From: Paeniglutamicibacter quisquiliarum
GTDB taxonomy: Bacteria > Actinomycetota > Actinomycetes > Actinomycetales > Micrococcaceae
NCBI RefSeq assembly: GCF_019084045.1
Contig: NZ_JAHRED010000001.1
Location: 186,001-250,000, forward strand
Direction of reading: 5' to 3'
DNA: 64,000 bases
Below the pieces are notes generated by a model. That model did no database searches and had not been told where the DNA came from. It saw only the letters and a list, made by a program, of their open reading frames with translations. Positions 16,366 through 25,899 of this stretch are shown in pieces (within the stretch, counting starts at the first letter, position 1; each line of letters starts with the position of its first letter). The position numbers and the translations under genes were made by a program.

Positions 16366-17888
16366 TGGTGGAGCACGGAGCGAGCAGCCACTTCGCTGAC
16401 CCGTTGGTCGTCGCGACGAGCGGCGTTCACCACGAGGGCGCAGCGATCCTTAACGACCGCGTTGCCGATGAGGCCAGTATCGAGTTGGCTGACATGTTGT
16501 CGGGTACATCGCCGATGGAGCGCATGTTGCTCAAGGCTGCGGCAGGCGCTGGAAAGTCGTACGCGCTCAAGCGCCTCGTCGTCGAGGCAGCACAGCATCC
16601 GCGCGGCGAGCGCATCGCGATCACCGCGTTCACGAATAAGCAGGTGCGACCTCTCGCCGTCTCCCTGGGGGAATCACTAGGGAAGGACTCCGTTGCGCTG
16701 CTTGCGAGCAAGGCTGCATACGAGGAGATACCGACAGAGGTGCTCGATGCTGCGACGGTAGTGACCTCCACGAAGGATCTGCCTAGCACTGTGAAGGTTG
16801 TGATCGCTACTGTTGCGCGCTTCGGAGCGATGGGCGAGATTAAGCGTCTGCGCGACCACCTCGGCATGGCGGCGAACGGAACCACTCCCTTTGGCCTGCT
16901 GTTCGTCGACGAGGCCTGGCAGATCGCACACCACCTCTTCGACAAAGTTACGAAGCTCGCACCACTTTGGCTGGGTGTGGGCGACGTCGGGCAGCTGCCG
17001 CCACTCGAAATAGGCGAGAACCCGTGGCGCGGCGACCCTGGGTACAACCCCTACCGTGCGTGGCCGACCGACTACGACGAGGACCCGCGTACTTGGTCGA
17101 GGGAATTGCCGGCCGTGTGGCGCCCGGCGGCCGGGCACCTCGCGTTGTGGCGGGCTTTCTACCCGGAATGGACATCGCTCGACTGCGTTGCGGGGCCCGG
17201 CGATCGAGCTATCGACCTCGGATCGATGGATGAAGGCGCGGCCGAGATTTGGCGGCAGGTAGGTACAGGTGTGCCGACCTTGCTCGAAGTCGATGGGCTG
17301 CCGGAACCGGAGGCTGCCGACATCGACCTACCCTTGATGGAATTCGTAGAATCGCTGCTGGACGAGTTCTTCGAGGCGGAGGCATCGCTAGTCTCGGCGG
17401 TGTATGACAACGACGTACCGGGCCGACAGTCCGGACTAAGGGAAACTACGCGCCTTCGGGGGGATCAAGTAGACCCGGTGGTCACCATCCTCGCGACGCG
17501 GAACCAATCGGTTGACGATGCAATTGAGGCGGTGGAGCGTCTTCAGAAGAAGCACGATCTGACCGACCGCGACATTGTCGCGTCGACGGTCGACTCGTGG
17601 CAGGGCCAGACGAACGGCATCACGATCGCAGTCCACCCGCTCAACGGTGCGACCGATCTGGACGCGTTCAACTCGGCGTTTGGGCGTCTTGCCGTGGCTT
17701 GCACGCGGGCGACGCACGGGCTTTTGATGGTGGCACGGCCGGGTCTAGATGAGTTGCTGGCAGCGGCACCCGCCCGCCCGGGCACACCGTTCGGGGAGCC
17801 AGGCACCAGGCAGCTGCCGCGGCAGACGCACGCGCGCATCCTCGCGACATTTGCGCGCAGCACAATCGACGTGTCGGATGATGAGTGA
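16362..17888 (+). CDS. SF1B (DNA2/Upf1-like) helicase partner of the nuclease
   Basis: About 508 residues (start GTG 16362 or ATG 16365, both overlapping the upstream stop). Helicase motifs in order: Walker A AGAGKS (61-66), motif Ia ITAFTNKQV, Walker B LLFVDEAWQ (about 179-187), motif III GDVGQLPP (207-214), motif V STVDSWQGQTNG, and motif VI AVACTRATHGLLMVAR. This is the SF1B DNA2/Upf1 layout, compact and without accessory domains. Translational coupling to the Fe-S nuclease strongly suggests one complex that unwinds and cuts DNA or RNA. The spacing to the methylase gene is only 54 bp on the same strand, so all four plus-strand genes are probably one transcript. Confidence 0.85.
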   Translation: MMVEHGASSHFADPLVVATSGVHHEGAAILNDRVADEASIELADMLSGTSPMERMLLKAAAGAGKSYALKRLVVEAAQHPRGERIAITAFTNKQVRPLAVSLGESLGKDSVALLASKAAYEEIPTEVLDAATVVTSTKDLPSTVKVVIATVARFGAMGEIKRLRDHLGMAANGTTPFGLLFVDEAWQIAHHLFDKVTKLAPLWLGVGDVGQLPPLEIGENPWRGDPGYNPYRAWPTDYDEDPRTWSRELPAVWRPAAGHLALWRAFYPEWTSLDCVAGPGDRAIDLGSMDEGAAEIWRQVGTGVPTLLEVDGLPEPEAADIDLPLMEFVESLLDEFFEAEASLVSAVYDNDVPGRQSGLRETTRLRGDQVDPVVTILATRNQSVDDAIEAVERLQKKHDLTDRDIVASTVDSWQGQTNGITIAVHPLNGATDLDAFNSAFGRLAVACTRATHGLLMVARPGLDELLAAAPARPGTPFGEPGTRQLPRQTHARILATFARSTIDVSDDE

Positions 17889-17942
17889 TCGTCGCCCGAC
17901 TGGAAGAATTGAACTAAATCCCGTTCCCCATGAAGGAGTGCC

Positions 17943-20066
17943 GTGTCCCGGCTAAATGACCTGCTGAGGCGGCTTGAGAACAACGATCCCGCCCTGGCGA
18001 AAGACCTGAAGCGCGAGGTCGACGCACTCGCTGGACGCCGCGCGTTTGGTCTAAACTTTGAGCGCCACGCGCCAGAAGCCGTTGAAATTCCAGGTCGTCC
18101 CGTGAGGCGTGGCGACAAGGTGCGCATCCTCCCTCCGCGCGGAGCAAAAGCTAGCGCAAGCGACGACAGATTATGGCGAGTCGTCTCAATTCGGAAAGAC
18201 GCTGAAGGCTTCCGCGCTGCATCTCTCGAGCTAATCGGTGAAGAAGATGACAGTGTCGATGCGTTCGTCGAAGATCTGGTTGTGGTTGCCGAATTCCGAG
18301 ACCCGATCTATCCGGGATTGGTCTCGACGAGCAAGGTGGAACGTGGGGGGGACAAGCCCTATCATGCGGTCATCAACGCCGAGAACTACCATGCCCTCCA
18401 GACATTGCTCTTTACACATCGCTCGAAAATCGACGCGATCTACATCGATCCGCCATACAACACAGGTGCGAAGGACTGGAAGTATAACAACGACTACGTG
18501 GAGGGTGAGGATCTCTACCGCCACTCGAAGTGGCTCGCGTTCATGGAGCGGCGTCTCAAGCTCGCCAAGGAGCTGCTCAATCCGGACGACTCTGTACTCA
18601 TCGTCACGATTGATGAGAAGGAGTACCTGAGGCTTGGGTTATTGCTCGAACAGGTCTTCCCCGAAACCCGAATTCAGATGATCAGCGATGTGATCAACCC
18701 CAGCGGTTCGTCGCGGCGCGACATGTTCTCGCGGAGTGATGAGTACATCTATTACGTGTTTCTCGGTTCAGCTGCGCTGGTTGAAACGTCCGATGACATG
18801 TTGAACGCAGCGCGCATCGAAGGGTCCGTCGAAGTGCGTTGGGACTCGCTCATGCGCCGTGGGGAGAACGGCCGCAGAGCACGGCGCCCGAACCTTTTCT
18901 ATCCGCTTTACTTTCGGGAGTCGGACGGCGGATTTGAGGGGTTCGGCGGTGCGGTACCGCCTGGAACGACCGAAGCTCCTCATATTCCAGGCTGTGTAGC
19001 CGTACTTCCGGTTCGAGACGACGGTGCCGAAATGACTTGGGGTGTCCAAGGTGGGGTCTTCGAAAGCAGGCTTTCCAACGGATATGTCCGTCACTACCGT
19101 AATACTGCGGGGAAGATGGTCATTCGGGTACTTCAGTCGGGGACGATCGACGAGATCGAATCGGGTCTGATTCTCCGCGATGGAGTTGATGAACACGGAT
19201 TCGACCGATTCATCTACTCCAAGTCAAAGACGGTTCGCCCGATGACGAACTGGAAACGTGCGTCTCATTCGGCCTCGGACTATGGCACGCCTATGCTGAC
19301 CGCGTTGATCCCGGGGCGTCGCTTCCCCTTCCCCAAATCCCTTTACGGAGTTGAGGATGCCGTGCGATTCTGCGTTGCTGACAAGCCGGAAGCAGTTGTT
19401 CTCGACTTCTTTTCAGGTTCCGGTACGACCGCACATGCCGTCATGCGCCTCAACAAGCAGGATGGGGGGCTACGCCGGTCGATCAGCGTCACCAACAATG
19501 AGGTCGGCGTCGACGAGCAGAAGCGACTCCGCGCCGAGGGCCTCCGGCCAGGTGATCCCGAGTGGGAGAAGTGGGGGATCTGCAACTACATTACGAAACC
19601 ACGGGTAGCCGCCGCGATCACGGGGAGGACGCCATCCGGCGACGCCATCAAGGGCGACTACAAGTTCACCGATGAGTTCCCGATATCCGATGGGTTCGAG
19701 GAGAATGTCGAATTCTTCACCCTCACTTACGAAGCTCCGCTGAGAGTCTCTTCTAATCGCGAGTTTGCAAAGATCGCGCCCCTGTTGTGGCTCCGAGCTG
19801 GATCGGAAGGGCGGCGGATCGAGGATATCGCGGTGGGCTGGGACGTAGCCGATACGTACGGTGTGCTCGGCGACTTGAACCAGACTGAGGCGTTCGTCGA
19901 GGCCATCGTGGCAAAAGACGGGATCCGGGCCGCGTTCATCGTGACTGATGAAGATCGTTTGTTCGAGGCTGTCGTGAGAGAGCTGCCTGACCACGTCGAG
20001 CCAGTACGGATGTACGAGGCCTACCTGCACAACTTCGAGATCGAAACAGGCCGGAGCGCGCTGTGA
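17943..20066 (+). CDS. Type III restriction-modification methyltransferase (Mod)
   Basis: A 707-residue beta-class adenine methyltransferase: motif IV DPPYNTG at about residue 169 comes before the AdoMet motif DFFSGSGTT at about 488. The 230-450 stretch between them should carry the target recognition domain. It begins with a short helical segment, as in other Mod proteins. The GTG at 17943 has a strong GAAGGAG upstream. Its last codons overlap the Res start (20063-20066). It should methylate one strand of a short asymmetric site and direct Res. The recognition sequence cannot be read from the protein. Confidence 0.92.
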   Translation: MSRLNDLLRRLENNDPALAKDLKREVDALAGRRAFGLNFERHAPEAVEIPGRPVRRGDKVRILPPRGAKASASDDRLWRVVSIRKDAEGFRAASLELIGEEDDSVDAFVEDLVVVAEFRDPIYPGLVSTSKVERGGDKPYHAVINAENYHALQTLLFTHRSKIDAIYIDPPYNTGAKDWKYNNDYVEGEDLYRHSKWLAFMERRLKLAKELLNPDDSVLIVTIDEKEYLRLGLLLEQVFPETRIQMISDVINPSGSSRRDMFSRSDEYIYYVFLGSAALVETSDDMLNAARIEGSVEVRWDSLMRRGENGRRARRPNLFYPLYFRESDGGFEGFGGAVPPGTTEAPHIPGCVAVLPVRDDGAEMTWGVQGGVFESRLSNGYVRHYRNTAGKMVIRVLQSGTIDEIESGLILRDGVDEHGFDRFIYSKSKTVRPMTNWKRASHSASDYGTPMLTALIPGRRFPFPKSLYGVEDAVRFCVADKPEAVVLDFFSGSGTTAHAVMRLNKQDGGLRRSISVTNNEVGVDEQKRLRAEGLRPGDPEWEKWGICNYITKPRVAAAITGRTPSGDAIKGDYKFTDEFPISDGFEENVEFFTLTYEAPLRVSSNREFAKIAPLLWLRAGSEGRRIEDIAVGWDVADTYGVLGDLNQTEAFVEAIVAKDGIRAAFIVTDEDRLFEAVVRELPDHVEPVRMYEAYLHNFEIETGRSAL

Positions 20067-22654
20067 AATTTACTCTGAAGGACTATCAAGAAGACGCAGT
20101 CGAGGACGTCCTCAACGCACTCGAGCGCGCCCGTACGGCGTGGGAGCGCGACGGAGACGTCTCGTCGCTTGCGCTAACTGCGCCCACTGGCGCCGGCAAG
20201 ACCGTGATGGCTGCTGCCGCGATCGAAGCGCTGTTCCATGGTTCTGAAAAGTTCGACATTGAACCCGATGAAGGAGCGGTAGTGATCTGGTTCTCGGATG
20301 ACCCGAACCTCAATGATCAGACGCGCATGCGGCTTATGGATGCGTCGGAGAAGTTCACCTCTTCCGACCTCATCACCATCGAGCCGCCGTTCTCAAAGCC
20401 GAAGTTGGACCCTGGTCGCGTGTACTTCCTCAACACGCAGAAGCTGTCGAAAAACTCGAAGCTCACCCGTGGCCACGTCGCTGACGAGAACCAGATCGAC
20501 TTTTCCACCCTCGCAACACCTGATATGCAGGGCTATACGCTCTGGGAAACGATCGCCAACACGATCCAAGACGAAGATCTCACTCTCTATCTCGTGCTCG
20601 ATGAGGCGCACCGTGGCTTCAACACCACGACCAGTCGTGACAAAACGACGCTCGTGCGGCGCCTTGTACAGGGCCACGCTGGCTACCCTTCCATCCCGAT
20701 CGTGTGGGGCATCTCGGCCACGATCGAGCGCTTCAACACAGCGATGAAGGAAGCAGACGCCTCCAAAGATAGGCGCGCGTTCCCTGCAGTCATGGTTGAT
20801 CCGGCCCGTGTACAGGAGTCAGGTCTCGTCAAGGATGTTGTCATCCTTGACATACCCAACGAGGCCGGTAACTTCGATACGACACTCGTGAAGCTTGCTG
20901 CTCAGAAACTAGCTGCTTCATCAGAGCGCTGGGCTGAGTACGCGAAGACTCAGGGTCTTACCGAGCTGGTCGTCCCGTTGCTAGTCCTGCAGACACCGAA
21001 TACGCCTGACCATGAGCAGATCGGTCGTGCGCTCGATACGATCGCTGAAGTCATGCCAGAGCTGTACAGCGGCAACGTGAGCCACGTATTCGGCGATCAC
21101 ACCCGCCAACACTTCGGCCGATGGGACGTTGAATGGATCGAGCCGCAGCGCGTGCAAGAGACCCCCTCCATCCGCGTGCTCATCGCGAAGGACGCGATTT
21201 CGACGGGGTGGGACTGCCCCCGCGCCGAAGTGATGGTCTCGTTTCGTCCGGCGAAGGACAGCACACACATCACGCAGCTCCTGGGTCGCATGGTCCGTAG
21301 CCCGCTGGCTCGTCGTGTGCCGGGAGACGAAGTCCTCAACTCGGTGGAGTGCATCCTGCCGTTCTTCGACCGCACCACCGCCGGCAAGGTCGTGCGATAC
21401 CTGACCGGGCAGCTAGAGGAGATGCCGGGCGGTGATGGTGGCAAAAAGATCTTGCTTGACGGACGGGAGCTGCGGCCTAATCCGGCCATCCCCGAGGCTG
21501 TTTGGGCGGTCTGGGACAAACTTCCAACGCAAACCCTTCCGAAACGCGGGGCACGCCCAGTAAAGCGAATGGTCTCTCTCGCTCAGGCTCTCGCGATGGA
21601 TGGCGTCCAACACCGCGCCTTGGCCAACGCAGAAACGGAGATGCACGCGGTACTCGACGGTTATTCAGCTCGCTACCTACAACTGCTCGACAAACAGATC
21701 GAAGATGTTTGGCGCGTCAACGTGCAGCAGGTCATGGGCAATTCGGGGACTAGCAAGCTCACCTACCGTGATTTCTCGATGCGCGCTGACGACCGGGCGA
21801 TCCGTTCGGCATTCGAGGAGGCGAAGAAGGCGTTCGGCGCGGATATCGCCCAGTCATATGTAAACCACCTCGCGGGTTCCGACGACGAAGACGACGACGG
21901 ATTGCGGGAAGCCTATGTCAAGACTGCGGCGCTCAGTATGATCAAGGAGATCCGCGAGAAGGTCGATATCGAGGCGAACGAACTGGTTGACCGATGGTTT
22001 GCACAACATCGCGTATCGATCAAATCACTGCCCGACGTTCGTCAGCAGGATTACGAAGAAATTCGGGCCATGACTATTGAGCCGCAGAAGGGCGAATTGG
22101 GAAGACCGCGTTCGCGGATGGAGGACTACCAGATTCTTGACGCTGACGACCAAATCGCGCTGGCACCGCTTGAGACGCTCCACCTTATGTCGGACGAAGC
22201 GGGGATGTTCCCGTTGTCATCTCTTAACACATGGGAGCGCAAGGTCGTGGACGTCGAGCTCAAGCGCTCCGGAGCCCTCGGCTGGTACCGAAATCCTCCG
22301 CGTTCGGCTGTCGATTCGCTCGGTATCGCCTACCGTGACGCTAAGGGTAACTGGCGCAGCATGCACCCTGACTTTGTGTTCTTCCATGAGGTCCGCGGCG
22401 AGGTGAAGGCCTCGATCGTTGACCCGCACGGCACACATCTCGACGATGCTGTAATCAAGTTAAAGGCTCTCGCGGAATTCGCGAAAGAATTCGGGGATGC
22501 TTTCCACCGGATCGAGGCCGTAGCCATGGCCGGGAGCTCGATGATGGTGCTCGACATGACGATTCCCGCCGTACGGGACGGCGTACTCTACGAGGACAAG
22601 CCGGCTGTCGAGTTCTACAGATCCGACTTTGCAGTCGAATTCGCGGACTTCTAA
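20063..22654 (+). CDS. Type III restriction enzyme helicase-nuclease subunit (Res)
   Basis: An 863-residue SF2 translocase-nuclease. Walker A is TAPTGAGKTVMAA (near residue 40), the DEAH box is LVLDEAHRG, motif III is WGISATIER, and the motif VI region is ITQLLGRMVRSPLAR. The C-terminal endonuclease shows HPDF (D770) and GEVKA (E780, K782), the PD-(D/E)XK signature of Res subunits. It should need Mod and two head-to-head sites for cleavage. It overlaps mod by 4 bp. The stop codon lies inside a perfect palindromic terminator. Confidence 0.93.
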   Translation: MKFTLKDYQEDAVEDVLNALERARTAWERDGDVSSLALTAPTGAGKTVMAAAAIEALFHGSEKFDIEPDEGAVVIWFSDDPNLNDQTRMRLMDASEKFTSSDLITIEPPFSKPKLDPGRVYFLNTQKLSKNSKLTRGHVADENQIDFSTLATPDMQGYTLWETIANTIQDEDLTLYLVLDEAHRGFNTTTSRDKTTLVRRLVQGHAGYPSIPIVWGISATIERFNTAMKEADASKDRRAFPAVMVDPARVQESGLVKDVVILDIPNEAGNFDTTLVKLAAQKLAASSERWAEYAKTQGLTELVVPLLVLQTPNTPDHEQIGRALDTIAEVMPELYSGNVSHVFGDHTRQHFGRWDVEWIEPQRVQETPSIRVLIAKDAISTGWDCPRAEVMVSFRPAKDSTHITQLLGRMVRSPLARRVPGDEVLNSVECILPFFDRTTAGKVVRYLTGQLEEMPGGDGGKKILLDGRELRPNPAIPEAVWAVWDKLPTQTLPKRGARPVKRMVSLAQALAMDGVQHRALANAETEMHAVLDGYSARYLQLLDKQIEDVWRVNVQQVMGNSGTSKLTYRDFSMRADDRAIRSAFEEAKKAFGADIAQSYVNHLAGSDDEDDDGLREAYVKTAALSMIKEIREKVDIEANELVDRWFAQHRVSIKSLPDVRQQDYEEIRAMTIEPQKGELGRPRSRMEDYQILDADDQIALAPLETLHLMSDEAGMFPLSSLNTWERKVVDVELKRSGALGWYRNPPRSAVDSLGIAYRDAKGNWRSMHPDFVFFHEVRGEVKASIVDPHGTHLDDAVIKLKALAEFAKEFGDAFHRIEAVAMAGSSMMVLDMTIPAVRDGVLYEDKPAVEFYRSDFAVEFADF

Positions 22655-22693
22655 GTCCTGACGGGGCGGCGTAGCCGCCCCGTCAGGACTTAG
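22651..22693. terminator. Perfect 20-bp bidirectional terminator overlapping both flanking coding ends
   Basis: The arms CTAAGTCCTGACGGGGCGGC (22651-22670) and its exact complement (22674-22693) leave a 3-nt loop. The res stop codon (22652-22654) lies in the left arm; the last codons and the stop of the convergent helicase (22683 onward) lie in the right arm. It ends both transcripts. Confidence 0.85.
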
Positions 22694-25595
22694 TGGCAGC
22701 CGAGCAGATTCGCCGCACGTCGCACTCCCGGCACTTGCTGCGACCGGGCTTCGGCTCGAAATCCCTGCGGCGGAGGCTGTCGATCGTCGCGATGATCTGA
22801 GTCTCAGCCTTGCCGATCGCATTCTTGTCGATCTCTACGTCATAGCGCTGCTCCGCGCCGAGATCGTGGATGAACGCGGCTCCCACGTCGAGGCCTTCCC
22901 TGCGCCCTGCTTCCGTGTAGATCTGTAGTTGGAGCGGGTCGATTTGGCCGCCCGTCGACGTCTTGTAGTCCACGATTGCCAGGCGGCCTACTTGGCCTTC
23001 TTGGTTGTCGTAGATAACGTCGGCGCGGCCTGCGATCACTGCGCCGTCGAGATGGAGTTCGAACGGTCGCTCGGTAGCCCAGGTATTCAACAGGTCGGTC
23101 GAATTCTCGTTCACGTATCGCAGCACGAGCCTGCGGGCCTTCTCACGCATCTCCTTGTGACCGGCTTTGTTGGCATATGGAAGGAAGAACTCGGATTCGA
23201 GCAGCTGGTTGATTTCCTGAACCGTTGGAACGGCTCCCGCCGCTTGCGTACGTTCGGCGAGCACGCGCATCGTATGGTGCACGGCGTTGCCGTAACCGAG
23301 CTCTTGCTGGATAGCGGGCATGAACCCGAGCTCGTTTTTTAACAGATAACTTCGTGGGCACGTCTCGAACGCCGCAAGTTCGCTGTACGTTATCGCCAAA
23401 TCTGCGTTTGCGGAGGATGCCTTGCTCGTAGCCGAGGTAGGTGCTCCCGCTTTCGTAAAGCATTTCACGACTTCGTCGTAGTAGGGCGACGCAGCACGGT
23501 TCTTTCCGCCGTTCAGCTGGGAGAAGCTCGACAGCAACACTGCTTCTCGCGCGCGTGTGATCGCGACGTAGAACAGGCGTCGCTCATCAGCATCGGTGCC
23601 CTCGTAGCGCTGCTTATCGAAGCGGCCCTGCAAATCCTCGGGCCAGTTCTGGGCTCGGCCGTTCATGCTCGAAGGGAAACGCGTCTTTACGAGCGAAGGT
23701 AAGAACACAACCGGCCACTCGAGGCCCTTTGAACCGTGAACGGTGCCAAGTGCGACGCCTTCGTCCAGGTGGCCGTCCTCACCTGAGAAGTCGTCATAGC
23801 TGCTAACGGCGTAATTCGACAGTAAGATCGCGAGGTTCTTGTAGAACCATTCGCCTCCGCTGCGGCCACCAACTTGCTCGCCTGGTGCATCTCGGTCCTT
23901 GCGCGATCGCCAACTGACACCTTCGTAGTCGGCGAGCACCTTCGTGAACCGTGCGATTGTTCCCAAACGGTTACGAACCAGGTCTTCCGACACGTCCCAG
24001 TGCTGGACTCCGAGCAACTCAATGAGTTGATAGAAGTCGCGCACGAGGCTCTCATTGAACTTGCTAACGAGCGCCTTCCTCTTCCAGGCTTCGAGATGTG
24101 ACGACAACGTTTGCCGCATCACATCGGGGAGACTGAAAGCGGTGGTGTAATCGTCGAGAAGCTGATCGAGTGTTATTTGCTGCCCTGGAGCGTACTGTGC
24201 CGACTTCCAATCGATGTCGCCGATCCATGCGTATGTCGCTCCGAATACCAGCGGTTCAACCTGCGTGAACAGACCAGACCGTCCGCCTGCCTGCACGGGG
24301 ATCTCGGCTTTCTCGAGCGCATGCATAAGCGAGGGGTACGCAGAGCGTCCGCGTACGAGGATTGCGATGTCGCGGTAGGGTAGTCCGTTCGCGTGGAGAT
24401 CGAGGATCTGACGGGCGATGTCGTCGGCTGAGTCGTGTTCGTTGCCCGGGTCGCGGGAGAACGCAACACTTGGTCCGTCGACCGCGCGGAACGGCAGCAT
24501 CTGCTTGTCGATGCGGCCTGGAATCGACTGGGCGAACAAGTTCGCGACCTCGACGATGCCGGGGCGCGAACGACGGTTCGTGAGCAGCTTGAACTGCGTG
24601 ACCCCGCTGTAGCGGTCGGCAAACGTGACGATGTTTTTGACCGATGAACCACGCCATTGATAGATCGCTTGGTCGTCGTCACCCACGACTACGAGGTCGG
24701 CCGTGCCGTGCGGCTTCGCGAGCAGCCCGACGAGCCTCTCCTGCGCGGGGTTTACATCCTGATACTCATCCACGATGAGGTGACGCAGAGGAGCTGTCAC
24801 CGCGGCATGCACAGAAGGGTCGTCCAGCGCTTCAACCGCCCGCACGATCTGCGTTCCAAACGACATGAACTGGTGGCGGTCCAGCGTGTCGTAGTACGCC
24901 TCGACCGCGGTCTTGAGGTTGCCCGCTGGCAGTGAATCGACGTCGATCAGTTCGTTCTCGATCACGTCGATGCCGCGCTGAAACGTTGCGATGCCCTTGA
25001 ACGTACCGTTGGTCGGGGCTAGATCAGTGATGCCGATGATCCGGCTTTCCTTGTAGACGAAATTCGTCAGCTGGTTTGTGTCAAGCGGCGTGTAAGTTTC
25101 GTACTTCGGCACATATGTCTGCAACATGCGGAAGCAGTACGCGTGAATCGTGCCAACAAACAGCCGCCCCAACTGATCTGTCGCAGCGGTGCCCATACGC
25201 GCGGTCACCCGCTCACGGATACGCTCTTTTAGCTCGGACGCTGCCTTCTCGGTGAAGGTGAACGCCACGATCGACTCAGGCGCTTCGCCGCTGGCGAGCA
25301 ATGACGCCACTCGTTGCGAGACAACCTCGGTCTTCCCCGACCCGGCCGCGGCGATGATCTGGATGTGGCTTCCGCGGTGGGCGACGGCCGCCGCAGCGTC
25401 TCCATCCAGGTGTGGGATGACAGCAGCCGTTGCTGCTGGTCCATGCGTAACAGGGCCAACAGCCGGGCCCGGAACTACTTGAACGGGCGGGAGAACGATG
25501 TCTGGTGCCGATTTCGGAGGTGCCGGCGTCGCTGCGAACGGTTTTGGAACCTGCTGCGTCGATTTCTTTGCTGGCGAGACCCACTTGAATTTCAT
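22683..25595 (-). CDS. UvrD/PcrA-type helicase fused to an Fe-S PD-(D/E)XK nuclease domain
   Basis: A 970-residue SF1A helicase-nuclease. An N-terminal 70-residue Pro/Ala-rich segment precedes Walker A (AAAGSGKTEVVSQR), FTFTEKAASELKERI, Walker B DEYQDVNPAQE, VVGDDDQAIYQWRG and LGTVHGSKGLEWPVV. The C-terminal nuclease has GRADVIYD, IVDYKTSTGG, and an iron-sulfur cluster formed by Cys in ETCPRSY plus KCRECDVRRIC, as in AddB/AdnAB-type enzymes. The start at 25595 is chosen for GAGGGGG 7 nt upstream. Converging on res with a shared terminator, it belongs physically to the R-M/nuclease block. A solo AdnAB-like protein suggests end processing of foreign DNA. Confidence 0.9.
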   Translation of the reverse strand: MKFKWVSPAKKSTQQVPKPFAATPAPPKSAPDIVLPPVQVVPGPAVGPVTHGPAATAAVIPHLDGDAAAAVAHRGSHIQIIAAAGSGKTEVVSQRVASLLASGEAPESIVAFTFTEKAASELKERIRERVTARMGTAATDQLGRLFVGTIHAYCFRMLQTYVPKYETYTPLDTNQLTNFVYKESRIIGITDLAPTNGTFKGIATFQRGIDVIENELIDVDSLPAGNLKTAVEAYYDTLDRHQFMSFGTQIVRAVEALDDPSVHAAVTAPLRHLIVDEYQDVNPAQERLVGLLAKPHGTADLVVVGDDDQAIYQWRGSSVKNIVTFADRYSGVTQFKLLTNRRSRPGIVEVANLFAQSIPGRIDKQMLPFRAVDGPSVAFSRDPGNEHDSADDIARQILDLHANGLPYRDIAILVRGRSAYPSLMHALEKAEIPVQAGGRSGLFTQVEPLVFGATYAWIGDIDWKSAQYAPGQQITLDQLLDDYTTAFSLPDVMRQTLSSHLEAWKRKALVSKFNESLVRDFYQLIELLGVQHWDVSEDLVRNRLGTIARFTKVLADYEGVSWRSRKDRDAPGEQVGGRSGGEWFYKNLAILLSNYAVSSYDDFSGEDGHLDEGVALGTVHGSKGLEWPVVFLPSLVKTRFPSSMNGRAQNWPEDLQGRFDKQRYEGTDADERRLFYVAITRAREAVLLSSFSQLNGGKNRAASPYYDEVVKCFTKAGAPTSATSKASSANADLAITYSELAAFETCPRSYLLKNELGFMPAIQQELGYGNAVHHTMRVLAERTQAAGAVPTVQEINQLLESEFFLPYANKAGHKEMREKARRLVLRYVNENSTDLLNTWATERPFELHLDGAVIAGRADVIYDNQEGQVGRLAIVDYKTSTGGQIDPLQLQIYTEAGRREGLDVGAAFIHDLGAEQRYDVEIDKNAIGKAETQIIATIDSLRRRDFEPKPGRSKCRECDVRRICSAATKS

Positions 25596-25899
25596 CGCAT
25601 TCCCCCTCGTTAGGCCGAAGCTGCGAATCGCCCCGGCTAACTTCATAATGCCAGATCTCTACCTCTCTGGGTGGGATGGAACTATTACGTCCTAACGGGT
25701 CCAGTTATTGATCGCATGACAACCTGTGAGGCCAGCCGTATGACTTCCTAATCGGAGCAACAAATACCAGTGGAATAGGGGCGACTGATCCTGATGAAAT
25801 CTTGGACTGAAGCCTAATCTTGCCGCCCACAAGACGACGGTCAGGTCCTCGGAATGGGTCATCTTCCAGTACACACGGGCCCTGTGAAATTTGATTGTT
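25596..25899. other. Intergenic region upstream of the UvrD-nuclease gene
   Basis: About 300 bp between the divergently read helicase start and the end of a small minus-strand gene (both are minus strand, so this is the helicase's upstream region). Short open frames exist but none resembles a protein. The promoter of the helicase should be here; no consensus elements were certain. Confidence 0.3.
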
